A stretch of DNA of 36,269 nucleotides, taken from the NCBI GenBank assembly GCA_002721515.1, contig PBKP01000005.1:1-36269 (forward strand). The letters are read 5' to 3'. Source of the DNA: Nitrospina sp. (GTDB lineage Bacteria > Nitrospinota > Nitrospinia > Nitrospinales > VA-1). Of the stretch, positions 9,242 to 17,673 are shown piece by piece; positions within the stretch are counted from its first letter, which is position 1; the number at the start of each line of letters is the position of its first letter. The notes beneath the pieces are model-generated. The model made no database searches. It was given only the letters and a program-made list of their open reading frames with translations, and was not told the origin of the DNA. A program made the position numbers and the translations under genes.

Positions 9242-9982
9242 ATGTTTCCTGATGGAAAACGAATTGCTGATGAGGCCGTTTATTTAGACAAAAATAGGTC
9301 GTCATTGGAGCCAAAAGAAGCATTCAAATTGTTAGGCAATTTGATCAGAAAAGCCCAGCACACAAAGTCGGCTTCATTACTGGATGTCGGTTGCGCTACT
9401 GGAGAATTACTTTTGTATTTCAAGAATAATCTTCCGGGATTTAATTATTTTGAAGGAATCGATGTTTTGAATACACTTATTAATCAAGCCCGTAAACAAG
9501 TTCCTGATGTCGAATTCAGAATTGGCTCTGCATTAGATACTAAATACTTTTTACAAAGAAGGTTTGACGTGGTGGTTTGTTGTGGTACTGTTCAAATTTT
9601 TGATGACTTGAGGTTACCTTTGGAAAATTTTCTTTCCTGCGCTCGCAAAAATGCTTCAATTTTAATTTGTTCACCGTTCAATGAAGAGCCGATAGACGTC
9701 ATTACTAGATACCGACGATCAGAAAGTGCGGCCTCCGACTGGGAATTGGGGTGGAATATTTTTTCTTGTAAAACAGTGGATTATATTTTAGAGCAAAGCG
9801 GTTACAATTTATCTTGGTCTTGGCACCCTTTTGATATGCCATTTGCTATTCCAAAACGAAATGACCCGATGAGAACCTGGACAATTAAAACAGAAGAAAA
9901 GCCCTTTCAGACTATCAACGGTGCCTCGCAATTAATTAACATGAAAGTTGTTCACATCAGAGTGAACGGACTCCCAGAATAA
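9242..9982 (+). CDS. Class I SAM-dependent methyltransferase
   Basis: A 246-residue protein with SAM motif I LLDVGCATGE (residues 46-55), an acidic strand-2 end (FEGIDVL), and FDVVVCCGTVQIFDD at the motif IV position. No membrane segment. It lies 42 bases after a GT-B-like gene on the same strand, with AGAGAG about 10 bases before its ATG, so it is probably the last gene of that transcript. It may methylate a sugar or a precursor made by this locus; that is inference. It converges with the LIC12162-type gene downstream. Confidence 0.85.
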   Translation: MFPDGKRIADEAVYLDKNRSSLEPKEAFKLLGNLIRKAQHTKSASLLDVGCATGELLLYFKNNLPGFNYFEGIDVLNTLINQARKQVPDVEFRIGSALDTKYFLQRRFDVVVCCGTVQIFDDLRLPLENFLSCARKNASILICSPFNEEPIDVITRYRRSESAASDWELGWNIFSCKTVDYILEQSGYNLSWSWHPFDMPFAIPKRNDPMRTWTIKTEEKPFQTINGASQLINMKVVHIRVNGLPE

Positions 9983-10042
9983 TCTCGTAAGCCCGTTTTT
10001 CCTGTAACTCTAAAAAGTCCGCTTTAAAATTAATGGTAGATT

Positions 10043-11821
10043 TTAGGAAGACAGGTCTTTACTCCTAGCCATCACCGACCGCAAGGTAACTTCCAATCGG
10101 CCGAGCATATTATCCTCATAGCAATAACGTTCTTTGAAACACTTTAAAACTTTCTGTACTGCTGGGCTTGTCCACCACGCATCTACATCATCCCAGATGG
10201 TGCTCACATGCCGAGCCGCAGATCCAGATGTCTCATGGAATATTCCCACGCGCTTGAGGTCCTCGAAATAGGGAATAGCTGAATCACGCAGCTCCCAGTG
10301 ACTTGGGTTCCAGTAAATGACTGTGGGCACATTCATGGCAAACGCTTCTAAAAAGCTAGTGGCGTTGTAGGTCGAGATGCATAGCCGACTCTTGCGTATC
10401 AGGTCATCGATGTTGGACCTGCCTTTATCCAAGCATGCTTCAGGAAAGTTATCTTGCCAGCGTGCTAACTGATCCCAGCCATAATCGTGTGCGGTTAACC
10501 GAACCGTCAATGCTTTACGAATGTGAACGGGCAAGCTTTCAACAAAAACATATTGATCATCAAGGTAATCCAAGTATTGCCTCGCAATAATCACGCTACG
10601 TATCGGATAACCATACCTACTATGCATGGTAATCACAAGTAGTGCTCCTGCTTGTTCTGCGTGTCGAACTCCCAATGGTCTTTTCCCCTTCAATTGACCC
10701 ACGGGCTTGACTTTAGGTTGATCTGGTTCCGACCAACCCCAGCTTAAATAGCAATCGCTAATAGCCACTTCATGATCCTCAAGAAATGACCAACGACCTA
10801 TGCCGTAATGTCCGCCATGTTGTCCAATAACCAGTGGCGAACCGCATTCTACTTTTTCGGCCGTCCAAGCTTTAAAAACATCATGCGGAATATGCGAATT
10901 ACTCGTCCAGATCAATTTTGGTTGCCTAGGCCAAGGTGAACTCATGACTTGTTCAATAAGTTGGTCATAACCTTCCAGGTAAGCAGTCGGTATCTGCTTA
11001 GGGATCAAGCTACGGGCGAAAACTTCAAAATCAGAACCAGATTTCCCATCAACCACCCATTGTCGCTGGCTTTTATCAACAGAAACTCGAATGGTTGGTA
11101 CTAAACTCCAAATTTGCGGAACCTGGCCAAAACGTTGGCACAACTTTAATTCATCCCATGGTTTTAAATAGGAGGTAAATATGAAAGCATCCTGATCTCC
11201 TGTCAGCATTCTTAAGAACCGCGAATAATAGGAAAATAAGGTTTTCTTGATATTTCTCTTCCAAGTGGTTTTTGGAATCTCTATAGAAACACTCTCTTCA
11301 TCCACACGCAGCACATCTATACAGGGCACTTTAGTATATTTTTGCAGGATAACGCCATAGAGGTGGTGGTTAAACTCGTCGCCTGTAAATAAATGCAGGA
11401 AGTCATCCATATCTTTAGGAATCAGGGATTCGTCTTGGCCAGCAAGTATGACTGTACCCGACAGGTCATAATTACTGTTTGCGAACTGAATAGATGTCCA
11501 TCGATCAAACAAAGTTGGCGTAAAAATCCCCAACCACGGCCCAATCAATATTCGCCAGTATCGCAAACTATGATTTACCCCATGAATCTGGTTGAGTTGG
11601 GCCGACAAATCCCTCAACAATCTTTCATAGAACTCTTGCAAATACTGGTAATCGGCATAAAACTTTTTGCGGTCATCCCAGTGATAGGGCAGTACCTCTG
11701 CATCCATTTTTGACCAACGATCTTTGCGAGAGTACCGTCGGCACCATTCGCCAAGAAACAGGACGGGCTCATCATCACGCCAAGTTTCTTCCAACGCCGT
11801 CGAAACCAGCAACCTTTTCAT
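10043..11821 (-). CDS. LIC12162-family putative transferase
   Basis: A 592-residue protein whose start (KRLLVSTALEETW followed by EPVLFLGEWCR) and end (VGIFHETSGSAA, then a WW motif) match the LIC12162 family (TIGR04331), named from a Leptospira surface-polysaccharide locus. The second half has a GT-B look (GQHGGHYGIGRW, and ISTYNATSFLEAFAMNVPTV near the end, like a nucleotide-sugar-binding domain). An AGGAG site lies 9 bases before the ATG. GC is about 45-55% in sampled rows against 27-38% in the preceding gene, which suggests a different history from its neighbours. It lies downstream of a NeuB-like synthase on the same strand. The biochemical activity of the family is not established. Confidence 0.85.
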   Translation of the reverse strand: MKRLLVSTALEETWRDDEPVLFLGEWCRRYSRKDRWSKMDAEVLPYHWDDRKKFYADYQYLQEFYERLLRDLSAQLNQIHGVNHSLRYWRILIGPWLGIFTPTLFDRWTSIQFANSNYDLSGTVILAGQDESLIPKDMDDFLHLFTGDEFNHHLYGVILQKYTKVPCIDVLRVDEESVSIEIPKTTWKRNIKKTLFSYYSRFLRMLTGDQDAFIFTSYLKPWDELKLCQRFGQVPQIWSLVPTIRVSVDKSQRQWVVDGKSGSDFEVFARSLIPKQIPTAYLEGYDQLIEQVMSSPWPRQPKLIWTSNSHIPHDVFKAWTAEKVECGSPLVIGQHGGHYGIGRWSFLEDHEVAISDCYLSWGWSEPDQPKVKPVGQLKGKRPLGVRHAEQAGALLVITMHSRYGYPIRSVIIARQYLDYLDDQYVFVESLPVHIRKALTVRLTAHDYGWDQLARWQDNFPEACLDKGRSNIDDLIRKSRLCISTYNATSFLEAFAMNVPTVIYWNPSHWELRDSAIPYFEDLKRVGIFHETSGSAARHVSTIWDDVDAWWTSPAVQKVLKCFKERYCYEDNMLGRLEVTLRSVMARSKDLSS

Positions 11822-11940
11822 TAGTTAATACTCCTTTTCCAAACTTTAAAACAAACCAATCTTTTAAACGTTGATTTCCTATAGTAAAAACCTTTTGGTT
11901 TGATTTTAGAAAGACCCATAATTGTAGGAAAGAATAGAGT

Positions 11941-11960
11941 CAGATTATTTCCATAATCTG
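11941..11960 (-). terminator. Perfect hairpin downstream of the NeuB/small-ORF unit
   Basis: An 8-base perfect inverted repeat (CAGATTAT / ATAATCTG) with a 4-base loop, 4 bases beyond the stop of the 35-codon ORF and about 120 bases before the LIC12162-type gene. No strong T-run follows on the minus strand, so it could be a weak terminator, a processing site or an mRNA-stabilising hairpin. Confidence 0.4.
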
Positions 11961-11964
11961 AGTT

Positions 11965-12072
11965 TCAAGGAAAGGAGATGAGTGTAATTTGAGAAATAGC
12001 CAAAATACCCGCAAGGGCACGCCGTGCAACTTTAACATCCTCATTATTAGAGTTGGTAGTTGGGGCTTTCAT
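11965..12072 (-). CDS. Possible 35-residue protein directly after the NeuB-like gene
   Basis: An ATG 4 bases after the NeuB-like stop codon opens a 35-codon frame beginning MKAPTTNSNNEDVKVARRAL and ending in a short hydrophobic stretch (AGILAISQITLISF) before TGA. The tight spacing would allow translational coupling. The sequence is compositionally protein-like (a polar head, an Arg-Arg and an aliphatic tail), but I recognise no family. It could also be the start of a gene truncated by rearrangement, or chance. Confidence 0.3.
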   Translation of the reverse strand: MKAPTTNSNNEDVKVARRALAGILAISQITLISFP

Positions 12073-12076
12073 ATAA

Positions 12077-12949
12077 TTAATATTCAAAATATATCTTTTT
12101 AAGTTTTTTTCGTTGGGCCTCTTCGATTTCCAGAATTTCCTGCTCTTTAAAAGTCAGGGCTCTCTGAACAACCTTTGTATCTCGAGCTACCCTCCTCAAA
12201 CCTTCAGGCTCGAGAGAGGCCGCATGATCCGTTCCCTTCCAAGCTCTGTCAAGAGTGAAGTGGCGCTCAATCCACTGGGCTCCTAACACGTAAGCTGCAA
12301 CATCGATAGCTACTCCAGTATGATGCCCTGAAAAACCTATCCCCTTAACGTATTTTTCATAGGTGTTTTTTAGGCGTGTGATCTCTAACAGACAGACATC
12401 TTCGGGTGGAACTGGGTAGCCCGAAGTGCAGGCATATAAAATCGCGTCTTTATGCCGGTTATTCTTCTTGAGAAAGTCTACAATACTTTCTTCTTCCTGA
12501 CGGTTAGTCATGCCCATGGAAATGTGGATCTCCCCGGGGAAATGGTCACACAAATAACCCAATATCTTCTGGTTAGAGTTACATGCGGATGGAACCTTAA
12601 TCATGGCTGGGTTCAGAGAAATGATGTCTTTAGCTGAAGTTATGTCCCAGACAGAGCAAGAATATCCAATACCAATACTATCGCAAAGTTCTTTTAGCTC
12701 CTGATGCTGATCACGGCTAAACTCAAGAAACTCCCTATGCTCACCATAGCTTTCTCCATATGAATTTTCTTTGGTCGGATGGGGTGCGTTATACTCTTTT
12801 TCAGGCAAACTTTCTTTGGGATTTCTTTTTTGGAACTTAACAAAATCTGCATTACAAAATTGCTTGGCCACCAATATCATCTCTTTAGCAATTTCTAAAT
12901 CACCTTTATGATTACAGCCAATTTCTCCGATGATAATTGGTCTTATCAC
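12077..12949 (-). CDS. NeuB-like nonulosonate synthase without SAF domain
   Basis: A 290-residue TIM-barrel protein of the NeuB/PseI/SpsE family, which condenses phosphoenolpyruvate with a six-carbon amino sugar or sugar phosphate to give a nine-carbon sugar acid. Landmarks: GEIGCNHKGD (residues 8-17), FVKFQKR (36-42), KVPSAC (118-123), ACTSGYP (173-179), GFSGHHTG (205-212) and ERHFTLDR (228-235). It stops where the C-terminal SAF (antifreeze-like) domain of about 60 residues would begin. The strand that reads LHCT in Neisseria NeuB, with a metal-ligand histidine, reads YACT here. It overlaps the upstream HAD phosphatase gene by 4 bases (ATGA), so the two products very likely act together. 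Confidence 0.88.
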   Translation of the reverse strand: MIRPIIIGEIGCNHKGDLEIAKEMILVAKQFCNADFVKFQKRNPKESLPEKEYNAPHPTKENSYGESYGEHREFLEFSRDQHQELKELCDSIGIGYSCSVWDITSAKDIISLNPAMIKVPSACNSNQKILGYLCDHFPGEIHISMGMTNRQEEESIVDFLKKNNRHKDAILYACTSGYPVPPEDVCLLEITRLKNTYEKYVKGIGFSGHHTGVAIDVAAYVLGAQWIERHFTLDRAWKGTDHAASLEPEGLRRVARDTKVVQRALTFKEQEILEIEEAQRKKLKKIYFEY

Positions 12950-13461
12950 TTCGAACTCGAAAATAAAATTTCAATCAAATCTAGTCTCAAAATATCCTCC
13001 AACAATTCCCTGGCGACACCCGCACCACCATTTGTTTTCAAAGTCACCGTTGCTAAATCCTTTATTCGAACATGACTGTCAGCAGGGCACGCCGAATAAC
13101 CACACAAGGCCATAGCATGAAAATCGTTCAAATCGTTGCCCACATAAAGTAGGTTTCCAAATTCATAGCTCTGCTTTCCCACTAAGTCAGTCAATGCGTC
13201 TGCCTTATCCATGACACCCTGAAGAACAGGAACCTTGAGTTTTTTTGCCCTTTGTGAAACGATCAGATTCTTTTCTGTTGATAATATATATACAGGCATG
13301 CCTATCTCCCTTAAAGCTTCAAAAGCTAAGCCATCACCTCTACAGCAACTAACTAACTCTGTCCCATGCTGGTCGACATAAACACGATTATCCGTCAGCA
13401 CCCCATCAAAATCAAAAATTATCGCATCCAGACTCTTCAACTCAATCTTTTTATTACTCAA
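12946..13461 (-). CDS. KdsC-like HAD-superfamily phosphatase
   Basis: A 171-residue capless HAD phosphatase. Motif I is IFDFDGVLTD (nucleophile Asp17, acid/base Asp19), motif II ILST (residues 59-62), motif III Lys86 (GVMDK), and motif IV GNDLND (108-113). Length and order fit KdsC (KDO-8-phosphate phosphatase) and its relatives that dephosphorylate nonulosonate 9-phosphates or are fused to CMP-sialate synthetases. The 4-base overlap with the NeuB-like gene favours a nonulosonate 9-phosphate substrate. No cytidylyltransferase gene is visible in the window to complete activation. The ATG lies 79 bases after the upstream radical SAM stop. Confidence 0.88.
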   Translation of the reverse strand: MSNKKIELKSLDAIIFDFDGVLTDNRVYVDQHGTELVSCCRGDGLAFEALREIGMPVYILSTEKNLIVSQRAKKLKVPVLQGVMDKADALTDLVGKQSYEFGNLLYVGNDLNDFHAMALCGYSACPADSHVRIKDLATVTLKTNGGAGVARELLEDILRLDLIEILFSSSK

Positions 13462-13540
13462 TACACATTACCTGATTTTATACTACTCGAAAATTAAAGC
13501 AAATCTTCTACGATCCAAACTCTTCTTTTTTTCTCAGCTA

Positions 13541-15508
13541 TCAGCGGCCTTTTCGAAAAATAGCCATACTAGGATTGTCACTTTTTATAACTGGGAAAAT
13601 CTTTTTTCTTAAAATTTTTCTTAGGGAAATATATTCTGGAAGGAATTTCTCATTCCCATTCTTAAATAAATCCAATAGCCACCAACTTATATATTCACAA
13701 ATTAATTTCAGGGAAAAAATGACACCATACTTTCTAATGCAGTTGCAAAAAACAAAAACCAAAGTTAAATATTTATACTTCCAGAAAAACTTCGGGTAAA
13801 ATGTAGCCAAAGACCCAATTGATTTTTGCCGAAGCAGAGACCATATGGAGGGGATTTCCCCTTTTTCTATCCTAACCTTTTCCTTATTAACATTAGAAGA
13901 ATCTGCAGAATCACTGCTTGCCTGTGGCTTCGGCAAGCCAGCATTAATAATTGGCGCCTCCTTCTGCCTAGCTGGATCCGCAAAATAACCAGAATCATTA
14001 GTTTGGCTCCCTACAGCAATTTTTTCTAAATCATAATACCTGTGAGAATTTAAAATTACCTTATAGTAATTATCAAAACCCCATTTTTTCACATAAGCTT
14101 GCCTTGCCCTATTTGCAATATCGAAATTCCATTTTTCAAGTAAAAGCCGCGGATAATCCGTGAAATTGAGATAAGTTTCTCCATCTCGCGCATCCCTATC
14201 AGATATTTTGATTAAATACTTTTCTTCATCTTCCAAGGAACTTCCAATATCACCTTTATGACGAGCAATTTCATACAAAGGTGTACCTGGAAGGGCTTGG
14301 GCAAAATTAATGCTTAGAGAATTCGGGTCTGTTTTGGGAGATTGCTCAACAAAAAAAGAAACAAATTGACATGTTTCCTCGATTGTTTCCGGAGTTTCCC
14401 CAGGCATTCCAATTATAAGCTGGACAATAGTGTAAAGGTTGTTTTCCGCCATCCATTTTAAAGCATTATAGTTTTGTTCGACCTTGGTAACTTTTTCCAT
14501 AACGTCGAGAATTTTTTGGCTACCACTTTCCATTCCATAATAGATACTGAAACAACCTGCTTCTTTCATTTTTTTTATTGATTCTGGGTTAATAGTATTA
14601 ACCCGCATTCCAGCAACTCGCCAAAGAATATCGCGCTTTGCAACTTCTTGAATAAATAAATTGAGCCATTTTCTATCAGTACCAAAATTTTCATCAGAAA
14701 AATTAACGACGCCAACATTGTAATTTTTTATAAAGAAGTCTAAGCGTTTCATCAAAATGGGAACCGGAATATATCTTATCCCTTTATCCCAACGATGGCA
14801 AAAGGTGCAACGCGCCACACAACCCTTACTTGCTGCAAGATGAGCAATCCTTTTACCCTGCCTATGAGGCTCAGAAATTCTCCTATCGCGAAGAAAGGAA
14901 CTTGACATTAACGGGGCAACTTCTTTTATAGGAAAAAAGAACTCTTTCTTTTCCCCAGTGCCCATTAAAGACCAGTCAATATCATAGACTTCTTCAGGTT
15001 TTATTGTTTCCTGAAAAGGGGTTACAACCAAATCGTTTGCTTTATCTAAAAAGGCCAATCCATTAACATCCTTAAAACATTCTTTGGATTCAGCTACCAA
15101 CCAACGATTTGCAAAATCGACAACTGCTCTCTCTCCTTCACTAGTACAAATAAAATCAACACCTGTCTTTTTTAATACAATTTCAGCTGATGCTCCTAAA
15201 TTACCTCCCATAAAAATAATTGTTTTAGGAAGTCTCTTTTTTAATTCCAACGTTAGTTTCTTGGTATATTTGTAGGCTGTAGAAACTACTGCACTGACTC
15301 CAATAATATCGGGGTTTTTATTTTCAATATAATCTAAAGCAATGGGGAAAGAAGGGCGTAGAAAATCGATGTCGTAAAATTCAGTTTTATTAAATCCCGC
15401 CTTTTTTAAGGCCGTGATGACAGACAAACTTCCTATAGGCGGAAAATCAGTAGGAATAGGCCTAATTGGTATAGTTATGATTAATATATTTGGGTTGTTT
15501 TGGGTCAC
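13541..15508 (-). CDS. B12-binding-type radical SAM protein
   Basis: A 655-residue protein. Residues 1-150 form a Rossmann-like cobalamin-binding domain (PPIGSLSVITALKKAG, DIIGVSAVVSTAYKY, IIFMGGNLGAS, ICTSEGERAV). The radical SAM core follows with the cluster cysteines at 230, 234 and 237 (CVARCTFC), then VNFSDENFG, YYGMESGSQKIL and IIGMPGETPETI. The last 180 residues form a helical tail ending SDNPSMAIFRKGR. Such enzymes often methylate or rearrange unreactive carbons in natural products, lipids and sugars; the substrate is not predictable. It heads a likely transcript with the HAD and NeuB-like genes. A frameshifted copy of its last 66 or so codons exists at 25578-25795. Confidence 0.88.
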   Translation of the reverse strand: MTQNNPNILIITIPIRPIPTDFPPIGSLSVITALKKAGFNKTEFYDIDFLRPSFPIALDYIENKNPDIIGVSAVVSTAYKYTKKLTLELKKRLPKTIIFMGGNLGASAEIVLKKTGVDFICTSEGERAVVDFANRWLVAESKECFKDVNGLAFLDKANDLVVTPFQETIKPEEVYDIDWSLMGTGEKKEFFFPIKEVAPLMSSSFLRDRRISEPHRQGKRIAHLAASKGCVARCTFCHRWDKGIRYIPVPILMKRLDFFIKNYNVGVVNFSDENFGTDRKWLNLFIQEVAKRDILWRVAGMRVNTINPESIKKMKEAGCFSIYYGMESGSQKILDVMEKVTKVEQNYNALKWMAENNLYTIVQLIIGMPGETPETIEETCQFVSFFVEQSPKTDPNSLSINFAQALPGTPLYEIARHKGDIGSSLEDEEKYLIKISDRDARDGETYLNFTDYPRLLLEKWNFDIANRARQAYVKKWGFDNYYKVILNSHRYYDLEKIAVGSQTNDSGYFADPARQKEAPIINAGLPKPQASSDSADSSNVNKEKVRIEKGEIPSIWSLLRQKSIGSLATFYPKFFWKYKYLTLVFVFCNCIRKYGVIFSLKLICEYISWWLLDLFKNGNEKFLPEYISLRKILRKKIFPVIKSDNPSMAIFRKGR

Positions 15509-15825
15509 GATTTGGTCTGTATTTAAAATGAACTATAAAAATCTATTTTATTAATAAAATTGAATCAAATAAAAATACGCTGTTTCATATTGGGACAGGT
15601 CATCTTTTATGTATTTTAATAATTTTTTTCTTTTTATTTTATAAGCATCTCCTTACCAAAACAAGATCCAAAAATTAAGTATTCCAACATTTTAATGTAT
15701 AACGGTCTGACTTCAATGATATTGTCATTCAACTTGAAAGCTGGAAGCAGAAACTCCTTCCTTTCTGATCTAAAAAAAGCCAGCTATTATTTTCTTAAAA
15801 AAATCTAATCAAATGGCAAACAATC
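15509..15825. other. Gene-poor AT-rich gap
   Basis: About 320 bases between the radical SAM gene and the MBOAT remnant. On the minus strand 15634-15783 is open for 49 codons and reads like protein (ERKEFLLPAFKLNDNII), possibly the tail of a lost gene, but it has no start codon context and no family I recognise. The minus-strand segment next to 15508 should hold the promoter of the radical SAM gene; no clear -35/-10 pair was found. Confidence 0.3.
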
Positions 15826-16128
15826 CTAAAATGGTTCTTTTAGAAAAAGATTTGGAAGCTGGTCTTCAGAAGGAAGAGCTAAATGTAAAAGATTAAAATT
15901 TGAATCAATAGAATGGTTAACGCTGTTAATAAAAAAATCAGCGTATTTAAAATAACCTAAAAGTAATAAATTAAATGTCACACCTGATAATAAAGTTAAC
16001 TTTTTTCTATAACCCGAAACATTTAAGAAGCTGGCCAAATGTGTTCCAGACAAGAAATTAACAATGATCGAACCCAAAAGAATCGGCAGGAAAAATACAA
16101 AAATAAACTCGTATGAATTAAACAACAT
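15826..16128 (-). pseudogene. MBOAT-family O-acyltransferase, N-terminal remnant
   Basis: A 100-codon frame starting MLFNSYEFIFVFFLPILL, the standard opening of AlgI/DltB-like membrane-bound O-acyltransferases, followed by an arginine/lysine and GVTFNLLLLGYFKYADFFINS, another hallmark of the family. Full members have about 450-500 residues with 9-11 membrane segments and a catalytic histidine near residue 320. This copy ends after about 100 residues. The stretch between the first membrane segment and GVTFN is also shorter than usual, which suggests an internal deletion. No continuation was seen downstream on this strand. It is a decayed gene, implying that O-acetylation of a surface glycan was once encoded here. 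Confidence 0.75.
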
Positions 16129-16318
16129 TAACTCATCAACTCACAGCAGAAAATCTAATTGATATATCAATACACATCCAAACCATACTTACTTCCCAAC
16201 ACTAATAATTTTGGCAGCAACATTTCTTAACCTTTAAAAAATTTTTAGGTATAGGAAGCAGATCAATGTTAAAAAAAGAGCCCCCTGCTTAAAACATTTA
16301 TCAAAACGCTGACTGCCT

Positions 16319-16349
16319 AAAAAAAACCTGATTTTAAGGTACAATCAGG
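16319..16349 (-). terminator. Rho-independent terminator of the FkbM gene
   Basis: On the minus strand CCTGATT, a 9-base loop and AATCAGG form a perfect 7-bp stem directly followed by eight T residues. The stem starts inside the last codons and stop of the FkbM gene. Confidence 0.8.
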
Positions 16350-17190
16350 AACGTAAAAAAATATAATTAAATACAGAAGAAAATTCAGAGTTATCAAACA
16401 TTGAAGCATGCTTTTTGGTTTTTAACTTTAATCCAGCTTGTTGGATAGTTGATATTACAGGTTTAGTAATTTCAGGTTGATTATCATCTAATTCTATAAG
16501 AATGGATTTTAAACGCTCATCTGCAAGAGTGTTCCGACCACCCTCTACAACTTTATGTTCTATTCCATCCACATCTATTTTTATATGTGAGGGGAATTGC
16601 GGCTGAAACCTTAAGATAAACTCATCAATCGTGAATCCTATCATCCCCTGTTTAAATTCAGACGAAAAAGACTTTCCCTGCCAATCAGTGGCCTTAGAGA
16701 AACTGTGAAGCGCAGATCCAAATTCTGTACTTCTCATATGGAAATAATCAAGTAGCGTTAAGTTATTGAACGCAATAGCTAGGGCAAATATTTTATTTTC
16801 CATTTGGTTGATTTGGATATTTCGGTTCAACACGTAATAATTAAAAGATGCGGGTTCGAAAGACAGAACCACAACTCCCTTTTTTAATCCCGCGTATAAA
16901 GAGTAAACCCCAACGTTAGCTCCTATATCCCAAAAAACAGAATTTTCCTCAAAACCATCAATCCATTCAATAGTCTCTGGTTCTTTTGTTAATAGAGTTT
17001 TTGCCCGATTTAAAGGTAAACGACCTGGACAAAAAAATTGAAATGTGCCCCTTTTTGTTTTAATAGAAGTAATAGGGTTCAATCCTTCAATCAGGGCGGA
17101 AGATATCTGTAACCCAGTGTTGCCGGCAATTTTCAGGCCTTGCCTTAATAGATGGATGGAAAAATTAAACGCGTTCCGCTTAAAAGACAC
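16345..17190 (-). CDS. FkbM-family methyltransferase
   Basis: A 281-residue protein with SAM motif I FWDIGANVGVYSLYA (residues 87-101), LSFEPASFNYYVLNRNI at strand 2, and the family signature SHIKIDVDGIEHKVVEGG in the last third. FkbM enzymes O-methylate sugars and other metabolites, and are frequent in surface-glycan loci. The start is a GTG at 17188-17190. A strong terminator overlaps the stop codon. The gene stands alone between two gene remnants (MBOAT and LIC12162), so it may have entered by the same rearrangements. Substrate unknown. Confidence 0.88.
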   Translation of the reverse strand: MSFKRNAFNFSIHLLRQGLKIAGNTGLQISSALIEGLNPITSIKTKRGTFQFFCPGRLPLNRAKTLLTKEPETIEWIDGFEENSVFWDIGANVGVYSLYAGLKKGVVVLSFEPASFNYYVLNRNIQINQMENKIFALAIAFNNLTLLDYFHMRSTEFGSALHSFSKATDWQGKSFSSEFKQGMIGFTIDEFILRFQPQFPSHIKIDVDGIEHKVVEGGRNTLADERLKSILIELDDNQPEITKPVISTIQQAGLKLKTKKHASMFDNSEFSSVFNYIFLRS

Positions 17191-17413
17191 TAGTTAGAGT
17201 GGGTGATTTTAAAATTAATAACAGTTTAAGGTGTACTGTCTGGGTAAACTAATTTAGCCAAAATAATAACGTACCAATTTCATAATGAGACCTTGGGAAA
17301 CAAAAATTTTGAGTCAATAAATTCTTTATCTAGTCATTAATAATTCTTTATACAACCTTATTATCTTATTGTATCAGAAAAAAATTTAAATTCCTTAAAT
17401 GTTTCTTAGTTGA

Positions 17414-17641
17414 AAACTTTACGATTTTTATGAATTACGCCAGGTTGGAATTCTTCACGATACCCCAGAATCCGCCGCCTCTAAATTGGATAATATAATT
17501 AACAATTCCATGGAGTAGTGGCTTGATCCAGCAAGGCAGCAAGTCGTCAAAAAATTTAATGAAGGGTTTTGCCTTACCAGAGAGGATTGGCTGTTGAAAT
17601 GGAAAAATGAACTAATCGATGTTTCAAAAGTTACCTTTTAA
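17414..17641 (+). pseudogene. LIC12162-family gene, C-terminal remnant with in-frame stop
   Basis: Read on the plus strand this stretch gives YELRQVGILHDTPESAA, then DNIINNSME, a TAG at 17516-17518, and WLDPARQQVVKKFNEGFC to the TAA at 17639-17641. It aligns with the C-terminus of the intact LIC12162 protein at 10043-11821 (DLKRVGIFHETSGSAA, then AWWTSPAVQKVLKCFKERYC). The premature stop falls at the first tryptophan of the conserved WW pair, consistent with TGG to TAG. Only the last 75 or so codons remain; upstream sequence is AT-rich without further homology that I could see. A dead fragment of a second family member. Confidence 0.75.
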
Positions 17642-17673
17642 CAAATTAAAAGAAAGCTCCTAAAAAATATTAA

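Noticed and set aside
11852-11902. CAAACCAA / TTGGTTTG inverted repeat upstream of the LIC12162-type gene
   Set aside because: An 8-base repeat with a 35-base loop in AT-rich DNA is weak, with no promoter or T-run to give it meaning.
13575-13799. Plus-strand 74-codon open frame opposite the radical SAM gene, with a similar plus-strand frame at 25560-25802
   Set aside because: The two frames resemble each other only because both are antisense to homologous radical SAM 3' ends; the minus-strand reading explains the similarity.
15634-15783. Open 49-codon minus-strand stretch upstream of the radical SAM gene
   Set aside because: No start codon context, no recognised family and too short to separate from chance; recorded only in the gap entry.
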